From contig DGWH01000094.1 of assembly GCA_002395225.1 (NCBI GenBank), forward strand, positions 5,364 through 42,857: a DNA stretch of 37,494 bases. The letters are read 5' to 3'. The stretch's first letter is position 1. Every line of letters starts with the position of its first letter. Below, piece by piece: positions 6,991 through 14,665 of the stretch. A program made the translations under genes and the position numbers. The notes beneath the pieces are model-generated. The model ran no database searches. It saw nothing but the letters and a program-made list of their open reading frames with translations, and had not been told where the DNA came from. Source of the DNA: Christensenella sp. UBA4263. GTDB lineage: Bacteria > Bacillota > Clostridia > Christensenellales > Aristaeellaceae.

Positions 6991-7000
6991 ATGAATCTGT

Positions 7001-7945
7001 ATGGATAAACTGAGAACAGGCATACACCTAAAACCTGCCGTACGGGAAGAGTTCGAAACAATCTGGAAGATGCAGGTTGAGGCGTTTTCTGACCTTCTTC
7101 AAAAATATCAGGATGTTGAGACTAGCCCGGCTGCCGAAAGTGCAGACAAGATATTGGCAAGATTTGATCAGCCCTTCACAAAGTACTATTTCATCATGGC
7201 AGATGAGGAGAAAGTCGGAATAATCCGTGTTGTGGATAAAAAGGACGGCAGCCGAAAACGTATCTCACCCCTCTGCATCATGCCGGCGCATCGGAATAAA
7301 GGCTATGCGCAGCAGGCCATCCGGGAAGTCGAAAAGATTTACGGTTCCAGTCACTGGTGTCTTGATACCATTCTGCAGGAAAAAGGCAATCTGCATCTCT
7401 ATGAAAAGCTCGGATATCACCGGACGGGCAGAATCGAAAAGATCAACGGGCGAATGGATATTGTGTTTTACGAAAAAGATGGGAGCGATCCTATGGACTA
7501 TTCGGTAAAGACCGTAACCGCAGATGATTATGATGCCCTGTACGCGCTGTGGTGCACGACAGAGCAAAGCCGAAGGGCATTGAATCCCGTTGATGATTCC
7601 CGAGAGGGAATCGCAAGGTATCTGAAAAGAAATCCAAATACATGCTTTGCCGCTGTGAAGGACGGGCGGATCATCGGCGTGATCCTGACCGGTCATGACG
7701 GACGCAGGGGAATCGTGCATCACCTGTGCGTACATCCGGATTATCGGCGTATGGGGATTGCAGGACATCTGCTTTCCCTTGCAGAGGAAGCCCTGCACAA
7801 AGAAGGCATCCACAAGGTATTCGGACTGGTTTTTAAGGATAACGAACCGGCAAATGCGTTTTGGGAAAAGCACGGTTATTCCCTCAGGACAAATCTGAAT
7901 TACCGCAACAAAAGCTTAAACGATCTGATTCCTGCAGGCGAATAG
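7001..7945 (+). CDS. Tandem double-GNAT acetyltransferase
   Basis: 314 residues with two complete GNAT domains. Domain 1 (about 8-155) has ISPLCIMPAHRNKGYAQQAI with the CoA loop and LHLYEKLGYHRTGR. Domain 2 (about 166-305) has IVHHLCVHPDYRRMGIAGHL and ANAFWEKHGYSLRTNLNY. Family members move an acetyl group from acetyl-CoA to an amine on a small molecule, antibiotic or protein; no substrate can be inferred. A promoter at 6796-6825 and a structured leader precede it. There is no clear ribosome binding site before ATG 7001, and short overlapping ATGs occur at 6987 and 6991, so initiation may be unusual or depend on leader folding. Confidence 0.85.
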   Translation: MDKLRTGIHLKPAVREEFETIWKMQVEAFSDLLQKYQDVETSPAAESADKILARFDQPFTKYYFIMADEEKVGIIRVVDKKDGSRKRISPLCIMPAHRNKGYAQQAIREVEKIYGSSHWCLDTILQEKGNLHLYEKLGYHRTGRIEKINGRMDIVFYEKDGSDPMDYSVKTVTADDYDALYALWCTTEQSRRALNPVDDSREGIARYLKRNPNTCFAAVKDGRIIGVILTGHDGRRGIVHHLCVHPDYRRMGIAGHLLSLAEEALHKEGIHKVFGLVFKDNEPANAFWEKHGYSLRTNLNYRNKSLNDLIPAGE

Positions 7946-8110
7946 CCGGACGCAGGAAGAGGCCCTGTAAAAGCCGCTGGTTCTCTGCTGCATTGAGGAG
8001 CAGCCGATGCACATGCAACAAATATTGGCAGCGAATGTTATCTCCGGTTGGTGGATCAGAAGGCAACCAAACATTACAATATTCATGAAATTCATTTTTT
8101 GGAGGTATTC

Positions 8111-8830
8111 ATGGATATTGTAGAAGTATCCGGTCTTTGCAAGACATATCCCGCCTTCCAGCTGAAAGAGGTTTCTTTTTCACTGGAGAGGGGACAGATT
8201 ACCGGATTCATCGGGCGCAACGGTGCAGGCAAAAGCACCACCATTAAATCCATGCTGAATCTGGTCCATCCGGACCGCGGAAACATCTCCTTTTTTGGCA
8301 TGCCGCTTAAGGAAAATGAAGCTGAAATCAAGCAGCGAATCGGCTACTCCACCGGCACGGTCAGCTGGTATCCAAGGAAGACCATTCGGGAAATTCTGGC
8401 GGTGACCAGGGAGTTTTACAGCCGCTGGGATGACAGTGCCTGCCGGGAATGCATGGCAATGTTCAGCTTGGACGAGCGCAAAAAGCCAATGGAACTGTCA
8501 GAAGGGATGAAGGTGAAATTCAACCTGCTTCTGGCGCTGTCTCACCGTGCCGAGGTGCTGATTCTGGATGAACCGACCAGCGGCCTGGATCCCTTTTCGC
8601 GGGATGAATTGCTGGAACTGTTCAGGCAGCTGAAAAAGCGCGGCGTGACAATTCTCTTTTCCACACACATCACCTCTGATCTGGAGCGCTGTGCAGACAA
8701 GATCGTCTATATCCGTCAGGGGATGATCCGCTCTGCCTGTTCAAAAGCAGAGTTTATGCAGCATTCAGGAAAGCCGGATGAATCGCTGGAGGAAATCTTC
8801 CTGCGGCTGGAGAGGGAGGCGAGAGCATGA
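8111..8830 (+). CDS. ABC transporter ATP-binding protein
   Basis: 240 residues with all nucleotide-binding motifs: Walker A GRNGAGKST (about 36-44), a degenerate signature LSEGMKVKFNL instead of LSGGQ, Walker B VLILDEPTSGLD and the H-loop STH. Similar ATPases of the ABC-2 exporter group (YtrB/YhcG/BcrA-like) also have relaxed signature motifs. It should power export of, or protection from, a small molecule or peptide together with the permease encoded next, which it overlaps by four bases. ATG 8111 is chosen because GGAGG lies seven bases upstream; the longer ORF from 8048 lacks a site. The XRE-AbrB regulator downstream may control it. Confidence 0.92.
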   Translation: MDIVEVSGLCKTYPAFQLKEVSFSLERGQITGFIGRNGAGKSTTIKSMLNLVHPDRGNISFFGMPLKENEAEIKQRIGYSTGTVSWYPRKTIREILAVTREFYSRWDDSACRECMAMFSLDERKKPMELSEGMKVKFNLLLALSHRAEVLILDEPTSGLDPFSRDELLELFRQLKKRGVTILFSTHITSDLERCADKIVYIRQGMIRSACSKAEFMQHSGKPDESLEEIFLRLEREARA

Positions 8831-9480
8831 ACATGCTGCTGAAAAAAGAAATTCGTCTGTCCTCGATGCTGCTGACCTGGCTGTTTATCGGCTTTGCGTT
8901 CATGACGCTGCTTCCGGGATACCCGATCCTCTGCGGGGTATTCTTTATCACCCTTGGGATCTATCAGAGCTTTCAAAACGCCAGAGAGGCCAATGACATC
9001 GTCTATTCCGTGCTGATGCCGGTAGCAAAGCGCGATGTCGTCAGGGGAAAATTTCAGTTTGTCAGCCTGATCGAGCTGCTGGGCTTTGCACTGATGGCCC
9101 TCCTGACCGTTCTGCGCATGACGCTGTTTCAAAACGCCGCCGTTTACAGACAGAATGCCCTGATGAACGCGAATCCCTTCTTTCTGGGGATGGCGCTCCT
9201 GCTGTTTGGAATGTTCAACGTCATCTTTGTCGGCGGTTTCTTTAAAACCGCATACAAAATCGGAAAGCCTTTCGTGATCTATATTGTTGCCGCGTTTCTG
9301 ACAATCGGCGCGGCAGAGACACTGCATCATGTTCCGGGGCTTGAGGCACTGAATGCTTTCGGCTTTGATCATCTTGTTTTCCAGCTGTCCTTGCTGCTTC
9401 TCGGAGCGCTGCTCTTTATCGGGATGACGGTATATGCCTGCCGACAGGCATGTGCCGACTTTGAAAAGATTGACCTGTAG
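8827..9480 (+). CDS. ABC-2 type transporter permease
   Basis: 217 residues with six hydrophobic helices (about 13-30, 35-50, 75-95, 115-138, 147-165 and 180-200) and a short N-terminal cytoplasmic start, MNMLLKKEIRL, typical of small ABC-2 permeases of the ABC2_membrane_5 type. Residues 50-75 carry the cytoplasmic coupling segment NAREANDIVYSVLMPVAKRD, whose LP-V-x-K/R pattern is common in the group. It overlaps the ATPase by ATGA and so is co-translated. Such pairs export or give resistance to antimicrobial peptides or other envelope-active compounds; the substrate here is unknown. Confidence 0.85.
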   Translation: MNMLLKKEIRLSSMLLTWLFIGFAFMTLLPGYPILCGVFFITLGIYQSFQNAREANDIVYSVLMPVAKRDVVRGKFQFVSLIELLGFALMALLTVLRMTLFQNAAVYRQNALMNANPFFLGMALLLFGMFNVIFVGGFFKTAYKIGKPFVIYIVAAFLTIGAAETLHHVPGLEALNAFGFDHLVFQLSLLLLGALLFIGMTVYACRQACADFEKIDL

Positions 9481-9550
9481 GGTTCTATCCCTGCATTTTG
9501 GGCATCGGGACAACCATGCCTGCAGCAAACTGAGGAGGATACACAACGGC

Positions 9551-9997
9551 ATGCTGAAAGAAAATCTGGTGATGCTGAGAAAAATGAACGGCTACTCGCA
9601 GGAACAGATTGCAGAGAAGATCGACATCTCCCGTCAGGCCTATGCCAAATGGGAAAGCGGAGCAACAGTCCCGGATATCGAAAAGGCGGCAAGGCTCGCA
9701 CAGGTGTATCATGTCACGCTTGACAGCCTGCTCAAAAATGAGAGCGTTGAGGGCATCGGCATCCTTCCGCCCGCGCCGCAGGGCAAAAACATCTGGGGTT
9801 CCGTGTTGCTCGGCGACCGCGGACAGCTCGTCATTCCCAAGCCTGCGCGGGACAAATTCGGGCTGAAGGCCGGAGACCGCCTGATCGTAGCCAGCGACGA
9901 GATCGGCATCGCCCTGCTCCCGGCAGAGTTCTTCGAAAACAAGATGCGGGAATTCATGACGCTGCTCACAGGAAAGCCGCAGCCGGAAGACGAATGA
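9551..9997 (+). CDS. XRE-HTH / AbrB-like transcriptional regulator
   Basis: 148 residues. Residues 3-62 are an XRE helix-turn-helix (YSQEQIAEKIDISRQAYAKW). Residues about 80-130 are a SpoVT-AbrB swapped-hairpin domain (LLGDRGQLVIPKPARDKFGLKAGDRLIVASDE). This two-domain design is common in Firmicutes next to small ABC exporters and GNATs, and probably represses its neighbours. ATG 9551 follows GAGGAGG at a slightly long spacing of about 12 bases; an upstream ORF start at 9434 lies inside the permease gene and is rejected. The gene starts 70 bases after the permease stop and likely shares its transcript. Confidence 0.88.
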   Translation: MLKENLVMLRKMNGYSQEQIAEKIDISRQAYAKWESGATVPDIEKAARLAQVYHVTLDSLLKNESVEGIGILPPAPQGKNIWGSVLLGDRGQLVIPKPARDKFGLKAGDRLIVASDEIGIALLPAEFFENKMREFMTLLTGKPQPEDE

Positions 9998-10042
9998 ACA
10001 TCCGGATCACGACCATCATCTGAACTTGAGAGGAAACTGCAC

Positions 10043-10501
10043 ATGATTGAACGCATTGAAAACGCGGACACAAAGGTCGCCATCTCCAGAAAGGTTCTTG
10101 AGGCACTGCGTGACTGGTTTGAGGTCGATGAAAGCCGGGAAACGTATATTGCCGAAAGTGCCGGCCAGATCTTTGTCGCGGCCAGAGAAGGCAGTGACTA
10201 TGTGGGCTTTCTCACCCTGAAAGAAACGGGACAGGACACGGTGGAGCTGGCAGTGATGGGGGTGCTTCGGGAATATCACCGCAGCGGGATCGGCCGACGT
10301 CTGTTTGAAGCGGCCAAAGTCATTGCGCAGGAGGAAGGGTATTCTTTCATGCAGGTCAAGACGGTGAAGATGGGGGTCTACAGGGATTATGATATCACCA
10401 ACCTATTTTATCGATCCTGCGGTTTCAGGGAGTTTGAGGTCATTCCGGAGTTATGGGGCGAGGAGAACCCCTGTCAGATCTACGTCATGTATTTGGGATA
10501 G
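10043..10501 (+). CDS. GNAT acetyltransferase
   Basis: 152 residues with a single GNAT domain: VELAVMGVLREYHRSGIGRR is strand 4 plus the CoA pyrophosphate loop (R/H-x-S-G-I-G), and NLFYRSCGFREFEVIPELWG is the C-terminal strand pair. The VKTVKMGVYRDYDITNLFY stretch and the final WG-E-NPCQIYVMYL resemble a Firmicute GNAT group of unknown substrate. ATG 10043 follows GAGAGGA. It lies 45 bases after the XRE-AbrB regulator, so a shared transcript is likely. Confidence 0.85.
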   Translation: MIERIENADTKVAISRKVLEALRDWFEVDESRETYIAESAGQIFVAAREGSDYVGFLTLKETGQDTVELAVMGVLREYHRSGIGRRLFEAAKVIAQEEGYSFMQVKTVKMGVYRDYDITNLFYRSCGFREFEVIPELWGEENPCQIYVMYLG

Positions 10502-10531
10502 GGCATTTCATGTCCTCATGAGGTGAGCAAC

Positions 10532-10894
10532 GTGAAAAAGTGGTATGATGAAGAATATGAATTCACGGTTGAGGTAACCGGCTTCCTGCACGGCGATCAC
10601 ACGGAGCGGTATTGCCGCAACGGGGAGGAAATCGGCGACCGGTATACCTGTACCTATGGCTGTCCCGTCAATCAGGAAGGGTACGGGATCTGTTCCAAGA
10701 CCATGATGATGCTGTTTCCGCTCATGGAAGCGGTGCGCAGCGGCGGCGATCTTCAAAACGTCGGCGGTGACGGGAAGTACACCAAAACGGTGGTTTGCCC
10801 GGACGGGTGTGTGATCTTTCGGCTGACGGCAACCCCGCTGGGAAACGAGAATTTTCACACCGGCCATTTCTGGGATTATCCCGATCAGACCTGA
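10532..10894 (+). CDS. TIGR04076-family protein
   Basis: About 120 residues matching the TIGR04076 pattern: an N-terminal strand with VTGFLHGDHTERYCRNGEEIGD, a central YTCTYGCPVNQEGYGICSKTMMMLFPLMEAVR, then GGD and a CPDGCVIFRLTA strand. Cysteines in CRN, CTYGC, CSK and CPDGC suggest a possible metal site. No function is known for the family. I prefer GTG 10532 because GAGGTGAG lies just before it; GTG 10523 is also in frame. It is 30 bases downstream of the GNAT gene. Confidence 0.7.
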   Translation: MKKWYDEEYEFTVEVTGFLHGDHTERYCRNGEEIGDRYTCTYGCPVNQEGYGICSKTMMMLFPLMEAVRSGGDLQNVGGDGKYTKTVVCPDGCVIFRLTATPLGNENFHTGHFWDYPDQT

Positions 10895-11009
10895 TGGTGA
10901 CCTGACCTGCCGGGCATTTAAAGAGTGGACAGAGGACCTGAACGATAAGCCGCAGAAGGATCAGCGGGTATAACCTGCGGAGAAAGGATTCAGCAAAAGG
11001 GAAAGAAGC

Positions 11010-12047
11010 ATGACGATCAGAAGATTTCAGCCAGAGGATGCACAGGCGGTATCCGATTTGATTCAAACCACCATGCGAATCTCGAATAAAAAAGACTATC
11101 CGGAGAACCTGATCGAATCATTGGCAGCAGAGCAAACCCCGGAGCATGTTCTTGAGCGGGCAGGCTGGACGCATTTTTATGTTGCGGAGGAAGATGGTCA
11201 GATCATCGGCTGCGGTGCCATCGGCCCGTACTGGGGAAGTGAAAATGAGAGCAGTCTGTTTACCATCTTCGTGCATCCGGCACAGCAGGGGAAAGGGATC
11301 GGGAAAGCAATTGTTCTGATCCTGGAGCAGGATGATTTCGCCCGGCGGGCCAGACGCATCGAGATTCCGGCCTCTGTCACCGGCCTGCCGTTTTATCAGA
11401 AAATGGGATATACCTTCAAAAACGGCGTGAACAGTCCGGACGGGGAACACCTTTACCGGCTGGAAAAGCATCGGATTCCCGACTGTTCCCAAAACGTACT
11501 GGATCTCATTCTGTCCCGCCGCAGCTATCGCGGCAGGTACAGGCCGGATAAAGTTCCCAGAGAACATCTTCGTGCCATCCTTGAGGCGGGGCTGGCAGCC
11601 CCCTCGGGCTGCAACAAGCAAACCACCAGCCTGATCGCCGTAGATGACCCGGCGCTGCTTGAGCGCATACGGGCAGTAATTGACCCGCCGGTAGCCGAAT
11701 CCGCTCCGGCCGTGATCTGCGTCCTGACCCGCCGGATAATCGCCTATCGGGACCGCTGCTTTTCCGTGCAGGATTATGCGGCAGCCATTGAAAACATGCT
11801 GCTGGCCATTGTCGCACTGGGCTATCAGAGCTGCTGGTACGAGGGGCACATCACCGATACGGACAGGATCGGCGATAAAATTGCCCGCCTCCTTCACGTG
11901 CCCGGCGGATATGAACTGGTCTGTATTCTCCCGGTAGGCATTGCGGAAGAAGAACCGAAGGAACCTCCGAAAAGGCCCTTTGATGAACGTGCCTGGCTGA
12001 ATGGCTTTCCGGAAGCGCCCGGAAATGGAGGATACATCCATGAATGA
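11010..12047 (+). CDS. GNAT - nitroreductase fusion protein
   Basis: 345 residues. Residues 1-152 are a GNAT domain (LFTIFVHPAQQGKGIGKAIV with the CoA loop; LPFYQKMGYTFKNGV near its end). Residues about 162-330 are a nitroreductase/FMN-binding fold: NVLDLILSRRSYRGRY with the phosphate-binding Arg pair, LEAGLAAPSGCNKQTT, then QDYAAAIENMLLAIVALGYQSCW and LPVGIAEEEPKEPPKRPFDE. Nitroreductases use FMN and NAD(P)H. Physical fusion implies two steps on one substrate or in one pathway, for example reduction followed by acetylation of the resulting amine, but this is inference. ATG 11010 follows GGGAAAG. It overlaps the DUF3795 gene by eight bases. Confidence 0.82.
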   Translation: MTIRRFQPEDAQAVSDLIQTTMRISNKKDYPENLIESLAAEQTPEHVLERAGWTHFYVAEEDGQIIGCGAIGPYWGSENESSLFTIFVHPAQQGKGIGKAIVLILEQDDFARRARRIEIPASVTGLPFYQKMGYTFKNGVNSPDGEHLYRLEKHRIPDCSQNVLDLILSRRSYRGRYRPDKVPREHLRAILEAGLAAPSGCNKQTTSLIAVDDPALLERIRAVIDPPVAESAPAVICVLTRRIIAYRDRCFSVQDYAAAIENMLLAIVALGYQSCWYEGHITDTDRIGDKIARLLHVPGGYELVCILPVGIAEEEPKEPPKRPFDERAWLNGFPEAPGNGGYIHE

Positions 12048-12456
12048 CCAAATCATCGCTGCCTGCGGAAACGACTGTTCCGCCTGTCCCCGATATACCG
12101 CACCTCCTTTTGAGAAAAGCGAAGAGGAGCTCCGGCATACCGCGGAACTCTGGATGAAAATAGGCTACCGGAACCGCATCGTCTCTGCCGGAGAGATTTC
12201 CTGCACCGGCTGCAAGCCGGAAAACTGGTGCCGCTACCAGGTGGTGAAATGCTGCACGGATAAAGGGATTCAAACCTGCGCGTCCTGCAGTCTGTATCCC
12301 TGTAAGAAGATGACCGAGTGTTTCTCGGTGACGATGTCCTTTGAACCCCGGTGTCGGCAGATATGTACCGACGCGGAATACGCACAGCTGAAGAAGGCAT
12401 TTTTTGAAAAGAAGGCCAATCTGGATGCGATCCGGGGCAGAGATCATACCGAATAA
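12040..12456 (+). CDS. DUF3795 cysteine-rich protein
   Basis: 138 residues beginning MNDQIIAACGNDCSACPRY, then CTGCKPENWCRYQVVKCCTDKGIQTCASCSLYPC, the many-cysteine layout of DUF3795 proteins that probably bind zinc or an iron-sulfur cluster. The remaining C-terminus is helical (AEYAQLKKAFFEKKANLDAI). Function unknown. I chose ATG 12040 because GGAGGA lies seven bases upstream; it overlaps the end of the GNAT-nitroreductase gene, so the two are coupled. An intrinsic terminator follows at 12461, closing the accessory block. Confidence 0.82.
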   Translation: MNDQIIAACGNDCSACPRYTAPPFEKSEEELRHTAELWMKIGYRNRIVSAGEISCTGCKPENWCRYQVVKCCTDKGIQTCASCSLYPCKKMTECFSVTMSFEPRCRQICTDAEYAQLKKAFFEKKANLDAIRGRDHTE

Positions 12457-12460
12457 GCCA

Positions 12461-12499
12461 GAGCCCGCCGGACAATCCCGGCGGGCTCGGACTTTTGTT
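12461..12499 (+). terminator. Intrinsic terminator after the DUF3795 gene
   Basis: GAGCCCGCCGG (12461-12471) pairs with CCGGCGGGCTC (12478-12488) around a six-base loop, followed by GGACTTTTGTT. It starts four bases after the DUF3795 stop. Confidence 0.85.
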
Positions 12500-12576
12500 G
12501 CCGTCGTTTTTCAAACAGCCAGTGGATTCCCGATCTCATCCAAATGCAGGCAGAAGAAAAAATGCGTTCCCGCTCA

Positions 12577-12605
12577 TTGCAGATATCCGATTCTTCATGT
12601 ATAAT
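12577..12605 (+). promoter_or_regulatory. Promoter for the transposase-derived gene
   Basis: TTGCAG (12577-12582), 17 bases, then a consensus TATAAT (12600-12605). It drives the AT-richer gene starting at 12681; the leader is about 70 bases and no repeat unit is visible in it. Confidence 0.7.
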
Positions 12606-12680
12606 TTTCCCAAAGAAACAGTCCGTTAAGCGTTTCAAAAGAGCCGTCAGGCAGCCATTAAGATGATCAGGAGGATGCAG

Positions 12681-14477
12681 ATGAGTACCAATACTCAATT
12701 GGTCGATATCCCGAAATATGCAAAGCAAAACAAAAAAGGCGTTTATTATGCACTCAAAAGGGACATGCCTTATTTTGCAGATGAACCTGACATAAAAGGT
12801 ATTTTTATCATCGGAACTCCATCAGACGTAGAAGGAAAAATGATTCCTGATATTAACTATCATCGCTTCTGTACAGAGGAAAGCTATCAGGAAAAAATGG
12901 AAAAGATCCGAATCCAAGAAGAAGAGGAAGCGGCAGCCAGGAAAGAAATGGAAAATAACTTCGGAGAATCATTTATTTCTCTGAATGAACTGCACAATGA
13001 GATCAGCTGCTATCCTGTAAAAGGTTTTCTCGTTGAACGATTCTTTGAGGAAACCGGTCTGGGTGAAATCCTTGATGAGGTCTTCGGCCCTGACCGGGCA
13101 AACTTCCTGAAACTGAGTGCCGGTCTCCTGGCTACTGACAGTGAAACACTGGATTTTGACTGTCTGAACGATTACCCGATGAAAAAACATATGCTGTCCA
13201 GAATGAATCGGTTTCTTACAACCGCGCTGTGGTCTTCCATTGAAGATGATGATGTCCGGCGGGTATTTCAGGCATGGATCGAAAAAGTGAAACCGGAATC
13301 GGTTTCTGCCACGCTTGTCAGAAGTACCATGACACTTTACCACGATCAGTACAGCGACTCGATGGGAGACGGATGGTTCTTTTCCTCCCGAATCCGGACA
13401 GGGACAAGATACCATGTGGATTTTATGTTTTATAGGGATAATCAATCTCACATGCTTCTTGCCGCTGAAAGGGAAAAACCTTATTTTTCGAAATCCTTTG
13501 ATGATTATAAGCCTTCCGAGTTATATACGATTGAAAACAGTGATTACCCCTCACTTCAAAATGCCTCTCTGCACATCTTCTATCCAAGTTACACATTTTT
13601 TCTCCCGGACGCTGCAAAAGCCCGTCCTTCCACCTTCTGCTATCATCCATCTGCTTATCTGGACGCGAAAGAACTGACTAAAAAATTGCGGGATCTGGAA
13701 AAACTGCCCATTGTTTCAGGATACCGTATTCTGAAATGGGAAGGTTCACTGAAAGATGTAAATGGCAACTGGGCTTTGGTTGAAATTGCCGACCAGCGCA
13801 AAGACATCACGGACACGGCCAGAAATATCATGAACAGCGAAAAAAAACGTCTGCAGGCGATGGCTTTTTATCCCGCTTCCGCAGATCCCTCCGCCTGTTA
13901 TTTTGAAATTGAAAAAGAAAGCGAAGAAGCTGACGTTTTCGACAATCTTCCCTTTACGGTCAAGAGCAAGAGCGGAGCAACAAAACGGATCAGCCAGGAT
14001 TTTGGCCGTTATCTTTTCTTTTCAAATGAAGGCCCGTTTGACGATGATGACGAGCTGCTCTCTCAGATATGGCGCGACGATGACCTGATTTTTCAGTTTA
14101 CCTCTTATATGAATCAGGGACATACCGTGGATGTAACCGATGAGTATTCAAAAGCAATGGCCGGCCGCGAATTTCCCATGTTCCTTGCCAGTATGTTCCG
14201 TGAATGGATTTTTGACCATATCGGTGATCTGTTTAAAACAGAGAAAGACAGTAAAGATCCGCTTGAGGTCACCACATTCCTGAAAAAAGCTTCAAGATGG
14301 GGACTCACGATTCAATCAGATGGCACACTTGAACAGGATGAACTGATGGGGGAAATAGATAAGGAACTGGTGACACTTCTGAAGCGCTTCAACGTATCAC
14401 CGGATGATATCATCAATTACCTCACCACAGTCATCAAACAAAAGCATTATTTTTCCTCTTCTTACGAAAGATGGTAA
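12681..14477 (+). CDS. Transposase-derived (IS1634/IS4-like) protein with eroded catalytic core
   Basis: 598 residues. I recognise it only loosely. The N-terminus (about 20-60: VYYALKRDMPYFADEPDIKG then FIIGTPSDVEGKMIPDINYH) has the layout of the N-terminal strand domain of IS1634-type transposases, where a Y/V-x-x pattern leads to IGK-L-x-x-x-TGE-x-IP. A helical zone with LSRMNRFLTT and FQAWIEKVKPES resembles the segment before the first DDE aspartate, but the expected YDST/D-x-T strand reads TLVRSTMTLYHD, and clear second Asp and Glu positions are not visible. The gene is visibly AT-richer than its neighbours and has its own consensus promoter. AGGAGG precedes ATG 12681. It may be a domesticated transposase relative or an unrelated hypothetical; no terminal inverted repeats or target duplications were found. 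Confidence 0.45.
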   Translation: MSTNTQLVDIPKYAKQNKKGVYYALKRDMPYFADEPDIKGIFIIGTPSDVEGKMIPDINYHRFCTEESYQEKMEKIRIQEEEEAAARKEMENNFGESFISLNELHNEISCYPVKGFLVERFFEETGLGEILDEVFGPDRANFLKLSAGLLATDSETLDFDCLNDYPMKKHMLSRMNRFLTTALWSSIEDDDVRRVFQAWIEKVKPESVSATLVRSTMTLYHDQYSDSMGDGWFFSSRIRTGTRYHVDFMFYRDNQSHMLLAAEREKPYFSKSFDDYKPSELYTIENSDYPSLQNASLHIFYPSYTFFLPDAAKARPSTFCYHPSAYLDAKELTKKLRDLEKLPIVSGYRILKWEGSLKDVNGNWALVEIADQRKDITDTARNIMNSEKKRLQAMAFYPASADPSACYFEIEKESEEADVFDNLPFTVKSKSGATKRISQDFGRYLFFSNEGPFDDDDELLSQIWRDDDLIFQFTSYMNQGHTVDVTDEYSKAMAGREFPMFLASMFREWIFDHIGDLFKTEKDSKDPLEVTTFLKKASRWGLTIQSDGTLEQDELMGEIDKELVTLLKRFNVSPDDIINYLTTVIKQKHYFSSSYERW

Positions 14478-14494
14478 TCGTTTCATCTGCCGGA

Positions 14495-14516
14495 CATCCC
14501 CTCATGCCGGGGGATG
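14495..14516 (+). terminator. Weak hairpin after the transposase-derived gene
   Basis: CATCCCC (14495-14501) pairs with GGGGATG (14510-14516) 17 bases after the stop codon. No T-tract follows, so termination strength is doubtful. Confidence 0.35.
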
Positions 14517-14570
14517 CCTGTACCGTGTCACTCCGCCGGATGAACCAAGTTATGGCATGACAAGGAGTGA

Positions 14571-14646
14571 CCCTGCACAGCGACAGTTAAGTCAAATCCA
14601 GGCCTCATGCAATGCTGATCATGCAAATGATCAACAGTGAGGCCTG
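14571..14646 (+). repeat. Leader repeat unit D (type II)
   Basis: A shortened P1 (CTGCACAGCGACAG, ending at 14586) is followed by TTAAGTCA (14587-14594). A long second stem pairs CAGGCCTCA (14599-14607) with TGAGGCCTG (14638-14646). Its outer arms are identical to those of the units at 29603 and 29693; the loop carries an extra TGATCATGCAAATGATCA palindrome. AAGGAG follows and the carrier gene starts at 14666. Confidence 0.6.
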
Positions 14647-14665
14647 CAAGGAGAAACACACCAAG

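Noticed and set aside
8048..8080. Promoter TTGGTG..TACAAT before the ABC transporter
   Set aside because: The spacer is 21 bases, too long for a normal sigma-70 type promoter.
14612..14665. Upstream in-frame ATG for the AEC carrier
   Set aside because: It lies within repeat unit D with no ribosome binding site; ATG 14666 has AAGGAG and a normal N-terminus.
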